Shown piece by piece: positions 25,196 to 38,108 of a DNA stretch of 64,000 bases. The notes beneath the pieces are model-generated. The model was given only the letters and a program-made list of their open reading frames with translations. It was not told where the DNA came from and searched no databases. Made by a program: the position numbers and the translations under genes. This DNA comes from Hysterangium stoloniferum. Its lineage: Eukaryota > Basidiomycota > Agaricomycetes > Hysterangiales > Hysterangiaceae. The DNA is taken from NCBI GenBank assembly GCA_015178975.1, contig WHVD01000140.1:1-64000 (forward strand). The letters run 5' to 3'. The stretch's first letter is position 1. Each line of letters starts with the position of its first letter.

Positions 25196-27400
25196 GGGAA
25201 CATTGACGCGGTCAATTGGTTATTCTGTGTGAAAAAACCAAAACATATATCAAAGCGTATAAATCTGGATTTGATTATAATGACGTGTGGAATGGAGGCA
25301 CGGGTGTTATTAATTGCAAGAGAGATCGGAAGAACCTTAAGAAACATGGTCATACTAGGAATAGTAAAATTGAAGTATCCTTCTTACATCGCCGATATCA
25401 TAAAATCGAGTAGAGCAAGCAAAATCAAGAAAAACTGACCTTTTTGGCAGCCTTCCAATTCTTTCCACACCCTCCCGCGTCTTCTTCATCATCTTCAGAT
25501 ACCTAATTTATGGCTGAAGCGTTCTGTCGGACTTATCACCTTCTTTTCTCTACCTTTCCCCTCCGCTGTTGCCATCGCTGTTGCCATCATTTTAGCTGCG
25601 GATGCTTTTTTTGGCTGGAACAGCGAAGGACTGCGTTTTGTGGAGTGCGATAGGCGCCTGATGTGCATTTACTTTGTTGTAGGGAAGCACGAGCGGCTTG
25701 TTGCGTCACGTTTTGCAGGTGGACACCTAGCATGCCTTGATTCGGTTGCACAAGGCGAGCCATTTGACTATATAAAGGAAGAAGACAGCAGACCAAACAC
25801 CTCAACATACTGCAGACAGCCGTAACACGGGGATGGAATCTGACTGTGCCCCAATGCACTTAAATTGCATGTAAAAAACATAGAAAAGGACGGTTTACGA
25901 TTCTAAATTGACATGGCGTTGCGATTTGAGCTGGGGGGAATTGGTAATTTGAGGCATCTAATGTTGCATATCTGGGGTGCCCAGCGCCAATTAAAACCTG
26001 ATTTTGTTAACAGTTGGCAGTGTCCAGTCGTGCATAAAAGACGTCGTTACGTTATTTGACAGTAGCGAGGTGATAAGAGCAAGGAATCACAGCACAGGTG
26101 GGAAAACAACCAAGACAACCCAGGATACGTGACCGCCGGGGTTCGGATAAGTATTTCAGACCTGTTATCATTTCGATTGCAATCTATTTGCTAGATCACT
26201 TGGATCAGAATCTACTATACGCGTACCCTGATTATCGATAAGCATATATGAACACGATCACACGCTACAGCAGTTGGAGCTGAGCTATGCAAGCCGACGT
26301 GTTTTGCTGTCAACAACAGCAACTCACCACTGCTGACTCCACAGCCTCAACTGTAGCTCCCCGACTCGTCGATGCTTACATAGTGTCCACAAATATTCCC
26401 TCCTGAGTGACTTCCGCTTGATTTCAGATCGTTTCTTGTTCTATGAGTGTGCAACTTATAATGACTACTTTGTAAAGGAGTATAACTCCCTGCACTGTGA
26501 TTTGGTAATATTTGGTTTTGTGTAGGCACATGCAGGGTTGACGAGAATAGTTTCTCATTGTTCTCCACTTATATATAATCCGTCCATGTGTATTTTTAAC
26601 AGACTAATGGTTTGTTCCGTGACTCATTCTACTATCTGTAGCAAGGCGATTGGGGAACGGGAATGTTGAAGTACGGTCTGGCCGGAGGCTAAAAAAAAAT
26701 GGATGCCAGCTACCATTTGAGAATAGTATTATCTGCTTCCTTAGCCTTAGCTACCGTTTGAGCAATACTACCTCATCGACGCTGACTCATCCCCGGAAGA
26801 TTCCGTCAAAGCCACTGACGCCCAAGAACCCTGATGCCCACGTGACCGAAAATACCATATATGGAAATAGAATTTCTACCGGAAAATAATTCTGCCCTGG
26901 CTTACTAATGTTTCCAAATGATTACCCGTCAAAGCTTTCAAACGGTTCAGGAACTGTTGTTTAGAAACCGGTGTATCAAGCCTAATCGACCTTGAACCTT
27001 AGTGCTCTGTCAATGAAAAATTTGCATGCCCAATGGAGGGGGCAGATGGATGTTATTAGTCATCGATCGAATGATGATTATCGTATAGCAATCACAATAA
27101 ACATACGTTGCTCGGGCACGTTTTGCTTGAATCACACTGACAACTCAAATCACCTGACCCCGCACGTTCCAGGTCAGTAATGACCCACACATGGTCAAGG
27201 TAGAATAAAGGACTAGTGATGGAATCGCCAAGTACAATCCGATCTCCTCATGGCTACTACCGACTGCCCAGAAAACTTTGTACCCTTAGTGGGTCAATTG
27301 TGGGAAAAATTGGTTGAATGTAATATATATATACATTTAACAAGTATTAATGATAATGGATGCCACGTGTTGAGATCCGGAGAAACCGTCCCTCCCATTC
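25196..27400. other. Unassigned 2.2-kb stretch
   Basis: No supported gene. A TATA-like CTATATAAAGG at about 25,769 lacks a recognisable downstream coding region. Open frames at 26,650-26,889 (+) and 26,568-26,347 (-) carry no motif. Confidence 0.35.
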
Positions 27401-28709
27401 TCAAAAATGAGAAAGAATGGCCAACGCTTCTTGAAGCGCCTGACCTACCAACGGTCGCCTCGAGGGGTCTGAACTTGTCATCCGATCGAGAAGAGCCACA
27501 TACAGAGGCGCTTGCTGGCGAAGTTCTTGCGACAAAGGATGTGTGCTCTGTTCGTGTCTTTAGTATAAAGGATTGGTTGGCTACCAACGTCGAATACAAC
27601 GTACTGTGGTTTCATCCTGTTCATTCTCGATTTGGGCCTTGACGTGTTCCTTCAGGGTTTGTCCCAAGGCATAAACCTTTTTAAGGTAAAATACGGTATG
27701 TAAGGATATTCATCTTCGATCGATAACGCCAAACAGCAGACTTACATCGCAAGCGAATGGATCCACGTGACGGCATCGTGCTTTGACTTCTGGAATGCCG
27801 CTGTAGGTTGGGGGGAGACAACGCACGTCAATAAGGGGGGTAGTCTGAGATATACGCATCGAGAACTCGAAGTCAATGTAAGCCAACCGATAATTGAATG
27901 CATGCAAAAATGGCGTCTTCGGTCGGTTGGCGATATGGTTGACTAAGATATTCGATGGGTAAATATCTAGATGCGCCACCCTTTGCTTGTGCATGTATTC
28001 GAGACCCTAGATTGGGAGAGCATGCATAACGTCAGCCTAGCAGTAGGGCGAGCTAGAGGCTATGGTAGTCACCTGAAAACACTGTATTGCAATCGATATA
28101 AAATCTTTAATCCTAGCCACAGGAACGCATTGTCGGAGAGTGAGCTCCCATGCGGGCATCACGATAATCGTGCACTCTCCTGCCGGCAGTATATCCAACA
28201 CAGGGATCGTATGATTATTTACATCCTGCCGCGCATTATGTCCAGACAAACGCTGTATGATCGCCACTTCATTACTATTTGAAAGAGCTATTTTGAGGAC
28301 GACAAAACGCTGGTATCGATCATATCCCCCCATGAGGAATGGATGCTGCCAAAACTGTCAGCATATGCAGAAGTAATATTAATGAACGGGGGAAAAATAT
28401 CCCTCGTCCTAGAATATTGACTAGTGCCTCACCGCTCTGGGACCGCCCCACCGTACACCATTGCGTCCTGCTGTCGCCGCAGCGAATGCCTCGTGCACTC
28501 GCGGCGAGAACGGGTTTGCGGCAGATTTTAAATCCGGCGAACGTTGCGTATCGCCATTCCATGCTAGCTGATACCCTCGTGAGGCCAGAAATGGTTGTAG
28601 ATGCTCCCAAAGTGACCCGTGCTGTTCATGGGCCTGTCGAGATCGTCGATCCTCCTGAAGCAGGGCGGCGAGATGTGGGGGTAAAGGAGATGCCTAAGGT
28701 CACGGTCAT
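27401..28709 (-). CDS. Fungal protein kinase-like protein with degenerate HRD and DFG motifs
   Basis: Read from 28,709 downwards. An N-terminal extension typical of an agaricomycete kinase-like family (LWEHLQPFLASRGYQL near 28,600) comes first. The ATP-binding lobe follows with VVLKIA and NHTIPVLDILPAGE (28,310-28,165) and VMPAWE. The catalytic loop is HLDIYPSNILVN (about 27,975) and the metal site YIDFEFS (about 27,880). Then come a Pro-Glu and DPFACDVSLL segment, VYALGQTLKEHVKAQ (about 27,670), and a terminal DPSRRP near 27,445, ending at TGA 27,403-27,401. The HRD Arg is Leu and the DFG Gly is Glu, while the catalytic Asp, Asn and metal Asp are kept, so activity is uncertain. Short introns separate the pieces. 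The exact start and first intron are not resolved. Confidence 0.65.
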
Positions 28710-28749
28710 TTTTGAATACGTAGGAACTGCACATGGTTGAACATACCAT

Positions 28750-30380
28750 TTGAAGGGGCTCTTGTTTCGTTTCGAAGGACTCTGAACCCTTCTAATTTAT
28801 ACGGTGCAGAGTCCAGATAGAGGCATGGCCTCGACAAGGTAGTTCATATTGTTTCTTAGCCTGTGCTTGGTCTGTGCATATTACAATGGACGAGTGAAGA
28901 ACTGCGTTTGGGGTGGTTAACTGCGTGTGATTCGAAGGGTGAAGATTCCATTCCATGGTATGCATTCCCGTTTCAATGCTATATGCAACTCATAAACAAC
29001 GCGATTGAAACGGACAAATAAAACTGGTCTGCTAGCCGACACTGACACTGCTCGCTGGGGAGTGTATGTGCTTGGCTGATTTTAGGCCCTCCGCCTGGGA
29101 TCCGCGCCGCCAATGGTCATTCCAGAGATACAGACTTACTAAGTGCTAACGACAACTGTAGATTTCAGGCAGTTCCAATATCCCATTCAAAAATTGCCGT
29201 CGAGCACGATACTGTAGCCCATCTCAATTGGAGATGGTTGGCTGTCGGCTGAAGCCGGGCGAATCAATTTGTTAACCAATCAGGGATATGATCCCCAGTG
29301 CCCAAGAAGTCCGCTGCCGTCTACACCGGCGTGGCCCATCGCTCAACCGCATTCAAGTACGAAGCGACCTCGTTCTGAATTCAGACAGGTCTGTACGTCG
29401 GGATGTGAAACGTCACTCGGTGTGTCTCCTGATTTTAAATCACTGTCAAGGCAGAACTCAACACTGCCCCATCGGTACTCCGTCGAAACCCCGATCTCTT
29501 GAACACCACAGGCTGTCCGTGAAGATCGGACAAGAGCTTGATTTAGACTTGACTCGGGATTTATCCACTCTTTGAATGTGGAGAGCATATTAGATTCTCC
29601 GTGAGTTATGTGTAGCTGACAAAGGACCAACCAGTCATCAGATGTACAGGATCGGAAGAGCAGGACGTACCGTCGCGTAAAATGTTAAGGTTAAACCTTG
29701 ATTAAGTAGTGGGTCGATGCGGAGCCTAAACAGTCGGAGTAATTAGGCTGTCTTCTGATAAGCTTTGCTAGAAGAGATCCATGAACTGCTACATATGGTA
29801 GATCCCAGGTTTTTTTCCATGACACTCGGAGAAGCAAGACAAAAGCTTCAGAAAAACTATTGGGTGTATTTCATATGTTAAGTAATTATTCTAGGTACTT
29901 AGTACATTAGTAGTGGCACAAGAATATATGTTTTTATTGAATTATCGAACATTTGGGGCACGTCAAACGCCTGGTAAATAATTCAAAGTATCCATATCAA
30001 TATCCCCTTAAACAACCCCCGTAAATCCTAATTTTTTCAGGGACGCAGAATCATCTACACTCGATTTATTTTCCATAAGAAAAAATAGTTACCGTCGCAG
30101 TGTTGTTAGCAAGGCATCGATCCGAAAATGAGCTTCTTGGCTTTGTGAGACACGCCCTACCAAAAAATTCCTATCGTGTTTTGTTGGAGATATTGCCGCC
30201 GTCAAATCGAACGCATTCTCCATTTCAGCCCTGTTTGCCCCTATCAGCCTCTCGGTCGACGGTCGACTATCTTGCCAATCTCGTGGAAGTAGAAACAGCA
30301 CATGGGCTGACTGGGATTTTATATATACTGCATTCAAGCTTACCCAAGTTGATGTAAAGCTTTTAATTTCAACCCATAAG
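28750..30380. other. Unassigned stretch upstream of the kinase-like gene
   Basis: Open frames on both strands at 29,269-29,630 overlap each other and show no motif. Nothing repetitive was noticed. Confidence 0.35.
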
Positions 30381-31800
30381 CGGAACACAGTACAACGAGA
30401 ATGCAGGAAGTATTAGACTTTCATTCGAGCAAGCGATATTGTACATGTTGGCGGGATTGTCATTCGAAACGAATATAGTGCATCGGGATAACCCGCCATG
30501 GGCACGAATAAAATGATATCACATATCAATGTGCTCCGTGTGAGAGCGGATTCGAGGCTTTTGAGGATTGAGATTACAGATTGATTATAGCAGTGGATTG
30601 TGATGGTGCGAATGAGCAGGCGAGCGATTTCAGCCATAAAGGCATGGATCTAAAGTGCGTCCTTGGCTGCATGCGTTACCGCAATATACTCGGCCTCCGT
30701 AGTTGAAAGCGCAACGATGCCTTTTAGAGCTCTAAGATATGGCGCCTCTATCTGTGACGAATACATGACCTGAAATAGATGTTTACATTCTTGCGGTAAA
30801 TTCATCGAGTCCATTCTTCGATCCATCCCGTCCGTCCCCGAGCACAAGCCACTGACCTCTTGTGCTTTTTAGATATATAGAAACCCTCTTCATAGCTTCC
30901 CAGTGTAGCCGGCTGAAGTCCTGCATAAATTGCGAGGGTAATGAGACAACAAATGCGGTATCAGGACGAGTACCGAGCGCTGTGTATATTAGTGAGCCCT
31001 TAGCCTCTCGATAGGTTACGTACTTCATTCTTCGTGTTGGCGGAGTGTGCTAGGGATCAAGTGCAGTGATCAACAAGTTTGGCATCCTGTCACTAAAACA
31101 CATTAAGATTTCGTCGATATGCACTCGTTGTGAAAACGAAATACTTCATGCATATCAACTCTCTCCAAGTCCTTAACTTTGAACTCGGCGTGAAGTTGGT
31201 TTTGGAATTGTCCAATGACTGCCTTCGAATTCCCTGGCCACTGCCATATCATTGATATCTGTGGCAACAATCAGTGCGTCTTCATCTGAATATCTAGGTG
31301 GAACACAGCATGTTCTACCTGACAATGACTTGAAACCGATCTTGAACATGATTTGTAGAGGAAATCATACCATTCGGGACCACCCTTGCTTCATTCCTTT
31401 TAGATGAAAAACAAAATGTTCCTGCCTGGAGCTTTGGGAGCTTTTGGGCACTTCATATAAATTGTCTCCGTAAGAGGGGTATTGAGGTATGCAGCCTCAA
31501 CGTCGGTCTGCTCGAGGTTCCAGTAATTTCGATAATAATACGGATGGCAGTCTGTTTAACTGTGGCGAGAACATTTCATTGTAATTGATTCCTTCTGCCT
31601 GAGAAAACTCTTGCGTGATAAACCTAGACTCGTAGTCAGTCATGCTGCCGTCCGCGCTATATTGCAAAGTATTACAACCCTGCTGCCAACAATACTTGCG
31701 CCGTTTGGCGGTTCGACAAGTTCCCAGATCCCGTGGTTGACATGGTGCTTGCATCTCCTTTTTTCAAGTGACATTTTTCACCTCGGCCGGTCTTTTCACA
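30380..31800 (-). mobile_element. Ty1/copia retrotransposon fossil (Pol fragment)
   Basis: Minus-strand segments are recognisable as copia Pol. The reverse transcriptase region carries a DYESRFITQEFSQ-like block near 31,640 and a YREAKGSLIYTALGTRPD block near 31,005. RNase H has the hallmark LSTTEAEYIAVTHAAKDAL near 30,700, with a more decayed tail towards 30,400. LTRs were not found, and Gag and integrase are not clearly recognisable although 31,800-32,450 may hold remnants. It is broken in several places and of moderate age. Confidence 0.85.
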
Positions 31801-32930
31801 GGCCTCGCCTCGTCAATATTCGCTGGTGGTTCATCTAGGTTATGAATAGCCACTACCATGGCGTTCTCGAATGCTGTTGATATCACAAGTCAAGTTCTCA
31901 TGAAGCCCACTTTCGAGTTACTTATTGGTGCGCGGCAGTGCTGCAACAGCCACGACGTCTCGTGGCGTATTGTCTTCAGCTGGCGCAGGAGGTACCTGCA
32001 TACCTTTAGGAAAAACTGGACCTTTATACGTCCTTCGATCGATCCTTGGCTGCCGTCAACATCACAAATGCATTCATTGGTTTTTTTTAGCTCTGTGGCC
32101 TCGTCTCGGATCTAGCTTTGATGTGGACGTACGCTATCAGCAGTGCAACAAATTTTCTTGGATCTCCACGAAACGGAATGACGTCGATTTAGCTGTGACG
32201 GAACGGTCGCAGAATTTTCCATTAGGACATAGCTATGCAAGTTCCCGGGAAAACACACCCCCAGGGCATAGCTGGCAGATTGAAGACATGGCTTTCCGGC
32301 GGTTCTATGATTCTAACTTTCTTTTCAGTCTGGACCGTATTTGAGGGAAATGAACTTCCCTTTGAATCTGGGGCGCTCAGTGCCAGATTATCGAAAGTCT
32401 TCATAGCAATGGCTGTTCGTCTCTAGGGCTGCGCCACGGCAGCTCTTGTGGTAGAGATTCAATTTCTGGGAAGATTTAGGTGCGGCTGCATTAAGCTCTT
32501 AGTCAAGTAATTGTTTCATCAAAAGATACATACCAGGCACCGGCGTTTTTTTGAGGTCCCTCATACTTTCTCAATTTTCCCAGAAGTCCGACGGTTGACC
32601 CCAATGGAGTGCGTCGTCTTTCCCAGGCCCAAACTTCGATACCTTTCGTCACTGCCAGGTGGGAGTGCGGTGTTCGGTACATTTGTATTCATATTTCACA
32701 TCACTTTACATGAATTCTGAATATTATATTACATCACATAGAAGCAGACCAATAAATCTGGCGCCTTGATGCCAGTGTTAAATATCTAACCTCTCCATAA
32801 TCTGTACTATATTTTACCCTTGCTGGGGTGGAAACGGGGAACTGGACGACAGCGCCAGGCCGAGCCTATAGCGACTGCGGGGGTGTTATGTTAGTCCCTA
32901 CATCATGCAAGTCAGGTTACATTAGAGAGT
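31801..32930. other. Possible copia remnant and unassigned sequence
   Basis: Directly upstream (in element orientation) of the copia Pol fragment. It may derive from the linker and integrase region, but no diagnostic motif was seen. From 32,450 on nothing is recognisable. Confidence 0.3.
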
Positions 32931-32933
32931 ATT

Positions 32934-33030
32934 TGCAACTAATATATATTAGCTAAACTGAATTGTTCCTAATATGAATATCAGGAACCAATTCAGTTTA
33001 GCTAATATATATTAGTTGCAAATACTCTCT
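32934..33030. mobile_element. MITE, family 1 copy 2
   Basis: A ~97-base hairpin with essentially perfect arms. AGAGAGTATTTGCAACTAAT on the left is mirrored by ATTAGTTGCAAATACTCTCT on the right, and both continue through TTAGCTAAACTGAATTG. The loop is about 12 bases. Flanks read ATT on both sides, a possible 3-base target duplication. It is the best preserved of the three copies, so probably the most recent. Confidence 0.88.
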
Positions 33031-33511
33031 ATTACACGAAAACGGCGGAGAATATGTGTTAGAAACCCGCGCGGCTACGTCGTATGGAGTCGCTGCCGAT
33101 CCGGTGCATCATTTTGTGCCTGTTATGCTGGACTGGGGCCAAGGGACCTGGCAGCAGTGCTGCATGGGGAGTTGAAGAGCAGAAGATGGGAATTGTGGAG
33201 GACGGCGGGGATGAGGTGGGGGGATTTATTGGACGAGGAAGAGAGCGATGCGGAAATACCCGGATCCGGGGACGATCATGTAGATACTAGTCCAGGAGGT
33301 CTTGTTCACAGATGTCTCGTAGCGCAATAATAATGCCATTGTGCATTAACTTTAGGGTGCCTAATTTTATTATCCTTCCAAATAACAAACTTCAGTATCG
33401 CCGTGACATTATTATCGCTATTATTGTCGGAGATTGAAAATGCTTAGGTAAAGCTTTACAGTTGCCCCGAATTCTACCCTCCATCTCCACCCACAGCAAG
33501 TCTCCTCCGTA
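33031..33511. promoter_or_regulatory. Upstream region of the eL27 gene
   Basis: No supported gene, although a plus-strand frame (33,016-33,330) starts inside the MITE and is therefore doubtful. The stretch just before 33,512 is pyrimidine-rich (CCATCTCCACCC, TCTCCTCC), as is common ahead of ribosomal protein genes. No exact promoter element can be placed. Confidence 0.35.
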
Positions 33512-34164
33512 ATGGTTAAAGGTCAGCACAACGATCCCAATCTCAACTAAGTACCTTTATTAACATGTTTCGCAGTCTACAAGCCCGGCAAGGTGATTCC
33601 CAATAACCCATCATTCCCCATGACAAAATTTTAACTCGTATGCTGCGCGATAGGTCGCCATCGTCCTCCAAGGACGCCAAGCAGGCAAAAAGGTAGTTGT
33701 CATCAAGCAACTAGATGAGGGAACAAAGGAGCGTCCCTACCCCCACGCTGTTGTCGCTGGAATCGAGCGATACCCCCGGAAAGTCACAAAACGCATGGGT
33801 GCAAAGACCCTTGCGAAAAGGAGCAAGGTTAAGCCTTTCATTAAGGTGTGTGGTTGCAACAAATGTAGGAACAGAGAGAACATCCACTGAAGGTCGTGGT
33901 TTTAGACGGTTAACTACTCGCATCTCTTCCCCACCCGTTATCAACTCGAACTCGAGGGTCTCAAAGGAACAGTCTCGACAGATACGTTCAAGGAGGTCAC
34001 ACAGCGCGAGGATGCAAAGAAGACCGTAAAGAAGTTGTTAGAGGATAGATATCAGCAGGGAAAGAACAGGTGGTTCTTCACGCCATTGCGGGTGCGTCGA
34101 TCCGCTGTTCCTTTACGCTGCACTTGCATTTTATCTGACTTGCCTCGTTTCCGCCCAGTTCTGA
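33512..34164 (+). CDS. RPL27: 60S ribosomal protein eL27
   Basis: Five exons close in perfect phase: 33,512-33,521, 33,576-33,592, 33,654-33,845, 33,906-34,091 and 34,159-34,164. They give 136 residues, the standard length for eL27 in yeast and animals. The protein starts MVKVYKPGK and continues [15 protein letters not shown], the family's KOW-like segment. It then has [29 protein letters not shown] and [10 protein letters not shown], ending in the conserved [12 protein letters not shown]. The last exon encodes only Phe and the stop. eL27 is a structural component of the large ribosomal subunit. All four introns have GT-AG ends and are 54-67 bases long. There is no sign of decay, so this is an active housekeeping gene and a reliable anchor for intron size. 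Confidence 0.96.
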
Positions 34165-34890
34165 GTGCTTCTGTGTCTGTGTGGGCCTATGACATGGGAT
34201 TATGATGTACCTAACCTAAGCCACTATGCTGCTATCCAAAAAACTGCATTCTTTTTGCATCCTCAATATGCACGTGTATGACGCTACAACGTTCAATCTC
34301 AAATGAAGATTTTTCTTACTGCAGTCACTCAGCGTCCACTCAGAAGGGAATCAAGATATGCTCCCTCAGTTTGGAACAGGTAACTAATGTAGACCCATCA
34401 TTTGCGACTACTTTAAGTACGCGGCTGCGAATAATTTTCTATTTTTTCAAAGTTCAACTCGTACACCCAACGATACATCTGATCCCTATCCGTTGTCGGC
34501 TGTTCATAGTCTGCTCATCATTTTGCCAGCTTAAGGGCCATGCGATGAATGCCTCTACTCTGTATCTGTGGGTCGCAGGCAACGGTTCGGTGTAAGCCAG
34601 AGTTGGTTTTCGCACGTTAGGCGTGGCCTATCGTCTTCGACAATGTCTCCCATGCCTCATAAATCTACCTGCAGAAATTAATGGTTCGAATTCCCCGCCA
34701 GACGTCTAGCAACCATATACCATACTATTCCCAGTTACAGATTCCTAACATTTTCTAGACAGCACAAAATGCAACTAAGAACAAATACTCGCTGGTCTGA
34801 TACAAGCGTGTGGATATCGACTGAATATATACCATCCCTTCGTCGGAATTGCCCTGATTCACAAAAATTCCGAGAATTCGGCCAGGGGCC
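34165..34890. other. Unassigned stretch between eL27 and the carboxypeptidase remnant
   Basis: It presumably includes the eL27 3' UTR. The frame at 34,278-34,595 (+) shows no motif. Confidence 0.35.
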
Positions 34891-35250
34891 CCGGCAGTTT
34901 AATTGGAGAAGGGAATTCGCCTCCCTCCTGGCACCCCTACACGGATCCAGCCAACGACTGAAAAGTGCAAGCGCTTCAACCGGTTTATTTTGCGGCACCA
35001 TGTGTCCTGCCCCGTAAACTGTGGCGAATGTAAGACCATTCGCCGAGCGAGCCTGTCCAAACCATTGCAAAGCACGTGAACAGCGGTCATTAGAGACCTA
35101 TTAATAATAGGGAAATAATTTCCGAGGTCATAAGGAGACGTGCAAGAGACAAACCCAGTTGCAGATGAAGTCATTGGTCTCAGCAAAAAGAAGTACCTTA
35201 ATACTACGCTCCAAAAGCTGTGCCAGAGGATATCTCGACATGTATGTATG
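34890..35250 (-). pseudogene. Serine carboxypeptidase (S10) C-terminal remnant
   Basis: On the minus strand, a segment near 35,030-34,940 reads TFATVYGAGHMVPQNKPVEA followed by LALFSRWLDP. This is the conserved C-terminal block of family S10 with the catalytic-His context GAGHMVP. Upstream, near 35,180, ETNDFICNW matches the region around the catalytic Asp (usual form GDADFICNW). The nucleophile region (GESYAG) and the rest of the ~450-residue enzyme were not found, so only the last ~100 residues survive. I call it a truncated pseudogene; a distant 5' part is possible. Confidence 0.65.
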
Positions 35251-36970
35251 TATAATAATCCAGATTCATTGCTAATCATGGTTGACAGTGTCTGAGCAAC
35301 CTGTAAAATTACCAACAGCAGGATCGACCCCCAGCCTATCACGAATTTCAGGCTTGTTTAAATATTGTTCAAGTCTAAATTAACACACTCAACGGTTTTT
35401 CTTCTGCCATTGAACTCACCGTTTGTCATCCCCGCAATCGTCAAGCACTCCTGCCTACAGGAATCAAAAATAAGCCACGCTTATCCCGCTGACGTACGTC
35501 ACTCCATCTATACTACCTAAGTCGCGTTTTGTTGCTTTATTCGAATGCTATGATTAAGATAGGCAGGATGTGTCAATATGGTATATTCGAAAGCAGATAT
35601 ACTCTCCAAGTTCTGCACGCTCACACAATTATCCAATATTAAAGGCCAGGGTGACCTATCCGGGCATTGATTACGTTCTTATTCACACTATTCACACTAT
35701 TCAGGACAATGGTGTATCTGGAATATTTTCAGGGAATGTCCTTGTTATGATTCTTATGAGATTTCAACATTCCGCTCCTCATCCCATCCAAACACCGCCC
35801 ATTACACCTGGAATACACAGCGACAGCCACAACTAACGGGGCCAACAGGACCACCCCGGCGCAGAAGCCGGTGCGGGTCTACACAATCCCTTCGTCCGCC
35901 GGACGTAATAAATGCAGCCCAACATTGATAAGGGAGGTGGGGAACAGCGCAATTGAACAGGCTGAGCGGTCTGCCAATTCATCGGGTATTGGCTCCGCCT
36001 TAAGAACACCGCATAGACTTCTATTATCTTCAGCCTTATTTAAACAAACGAGTCCGTGATGAAATCGCCACGCTTCACTGCTCTCCATGCCTTGCTCCAC
36101 ATTACGAATTTTACTCATCATTGTCGCGGTACAGTTTGGTATGACCTTGTGCAGCCTAACCCAAGGTGATTGTCAGTGTATTCTCTCAGCCATAGCGACA
36201 TCGCCCTTTTGAACTGCTCAGTAGCACAGCCCAAGTCGTCGGATACCTCCTCCGGGAAGAAAAGCCCAACAATGGCACTAGGTGCCTCGCCAGATAACAC
36301 TTTCTTTTGAAATACAACCCGGTGATTCTGGATATGGTGAGCTATCTTTCCAATCGGACTGCACGTATACATTCTGAAACCGGAAGGAGAATGCAACCGA
36401 GAGTATCATCGTAAACCCTGCTCTGCCTTTTGTGTATGTGATGTCCGTGGGCTTCTGTGGCTTCGCCACTTGGAACTGTAACTCGGAGTCTGGTCTGAAC
36501 TATTAGTCTCGCAATGTAATTCAGATATATTTCAAATTTTCGAAAATAAATGTGAAATACCCTTCCGTTGTTTTCACGCAACTTTGTTTCTACTCTTCTT
36601 GACAGAGGGCCTCTACCAAGGACTCCACCTCCTAGTAGTTGTAAAACACCTGGAGGATCATAGTATAATGATTGACAGGAGTACACTCGATTTCAACGGG
36701 AGGGCATATGGGACAGGAAGTGTACATCACGGTCCCCGTTTTCATCGGGCGCATGATTGAAGGTACTTTTTCCAGGCAATACATTGCTCTCCCCACTAAC
36801 GGCCTCCTTTGTCATCACATCCCTGTGACTTCCATTATATATCACCTTCAATAAATAATGTCAATATTTCAATATTTATATGTGGACTTGTTGTGTTGAT
36901 TTCTATTATTATCATTATCATTATTATTCCATATCATCTTGCTGGGTATACATCTTTCATAAACTCCCAT
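35251..36970. other. Unassigned; possible hypothetical minus-strand gene 35,879-36,470
   Basis: On the minus strand, adjacent frames look protein-like: 36,469-36,278 with KGRAGFTMILSVAFSFRF, 36,396-36,118 with APSAIVGLFFPEEVSDDLG, and 36,121-35,879 with KAEPIPDELADRSACS. They could be joined by short introns, but I recognise no family and the phases were not closed. 35,260-35,870 and 36,700-36,970 show nothing. Confidence 0.3.
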
Positions 36971-38108
36971 TCATTCTCCTTTCAGCTTACTCTTGACCGC
37001 AAAGACTTCTTCGGTCGTCAATCCAACCACATCACGAGCGTACACCTCAACAGCTGCGAAAAGAGTCGTATCGTCTAGCTCGGTCGTGAGGCTATCTTGG
37101 TATGTCCTTTGAAATGCGCTGAGGAATGCTCTAAACGTTTCAGGCCTAGCGAACATAGCATTGAATCCAATAAACAAGACAGAGTGAAACATACCGAGAA
37201 GTAAGCATCTCAAGTGCGCCGGTGGGATCTTCGACGAAGGATGGATCCACCATGAACTATTAAAGTGTATATCGCAGCGTGAATACAAATCTAGCGAGTA
37301 CCTGAGCAGGAACATGCGTACAGATGAAATCACCCTATCCCACTGCTGCTCCAGGCCAATCTTGGATAACGCATAATCATTAATGATAGTTGAAGATGGT
37401 ACTTCTGCGAGCTGTGTAATAAGAGTTATTTACAGGAATTTAACAATTTAATACCTTCATCTAATATGAAGGAGACTCACCAGTAAAATTACTGCGACAA
37501 GAACCCCTGTTCGGTCTTTCCCGGCTGTATGGTTCGACGGAAATGGAAGTGAGGAAAATATATACGAAAGGTCGCAGCCTTCGAACATACTTACCATTGC
37601 AGTGAAGCAATATCGCCTCGTCCTTCTCAGTCCGAATAATCCGTCTCAATACTTTCGCAATGGTGTCTTTTCCACCTTTCAAGAGAGTTGTATACATACT
37701 CATGAACGACCCCATAGGATCGGCCTTGTACGCAGCAAATATAGCACGGGTACGGGACGGCGCGTACATGTGATCGCGATCGTTGTCTCGACCAAACAGC
37801 CCTTCAGCACTTTTACCATCCTCCTTTGTCTCATCTGCTCTTTTCTCACTGAGCATAGGAGCCCATTCAACATCCACTCCGTCGATCACCTTCAATGGAC
37901 TCCCGTAGCGCTCCATGTCCCCTTTGGATCGCAAATCAAATATTGTGCGGATTTTATATTTCTGTGCATCGGATGACGTGAGTTGCAAGATTTCCCCCGA
38001 GCGGATGAGTTGGGGTGAGGTTGATGAGGTCGGAAGAGGGACTCGTCGGATGTTGAGCACATGGGGAAGAGGCAGAAAAGGATCTGAGAGAGGGGTTGGA
38101 ATGGCCAT
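36971..38108 (-). CDS. Tyrosine/serine protein phosphatase, Y_phosphatase3 (DSP) family
   Basis: Exons 38,108-37,595, 37,524-37,481, 37,411-37,322, 37,256-37,195 and 37,145-36,971 close in phase and give 294 residues. The N-terminal third carries the family pattern NIRRVPLP, an LIRSGEI block and TIFDLRSKGD. The catalytic CX5R P-loop is assembled across intron 1 as HCNAGKDRTGVLVAVIL: Cys nucleophile, Arg phosphate binder, with the following Thr in place. It is followed by a helical C-terminal lid with PETFRAFLSAF and GLTTEEVF. Members dephosphorylate Tyr or Ser/Thr residues or other phosphorylated substrates; the substrate here cannot be told. Length is usual for the fungal family. The gene looks intact, with five exons and 50-73 base introns. 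Confidence 0.88.

Noticed and set aside
33016-33330. 104-residue plus-strand open frame upstream of eL27
   Set aside because: Its start lies inside a MITE and an overlapping frame in another phase looks equally good; no support.
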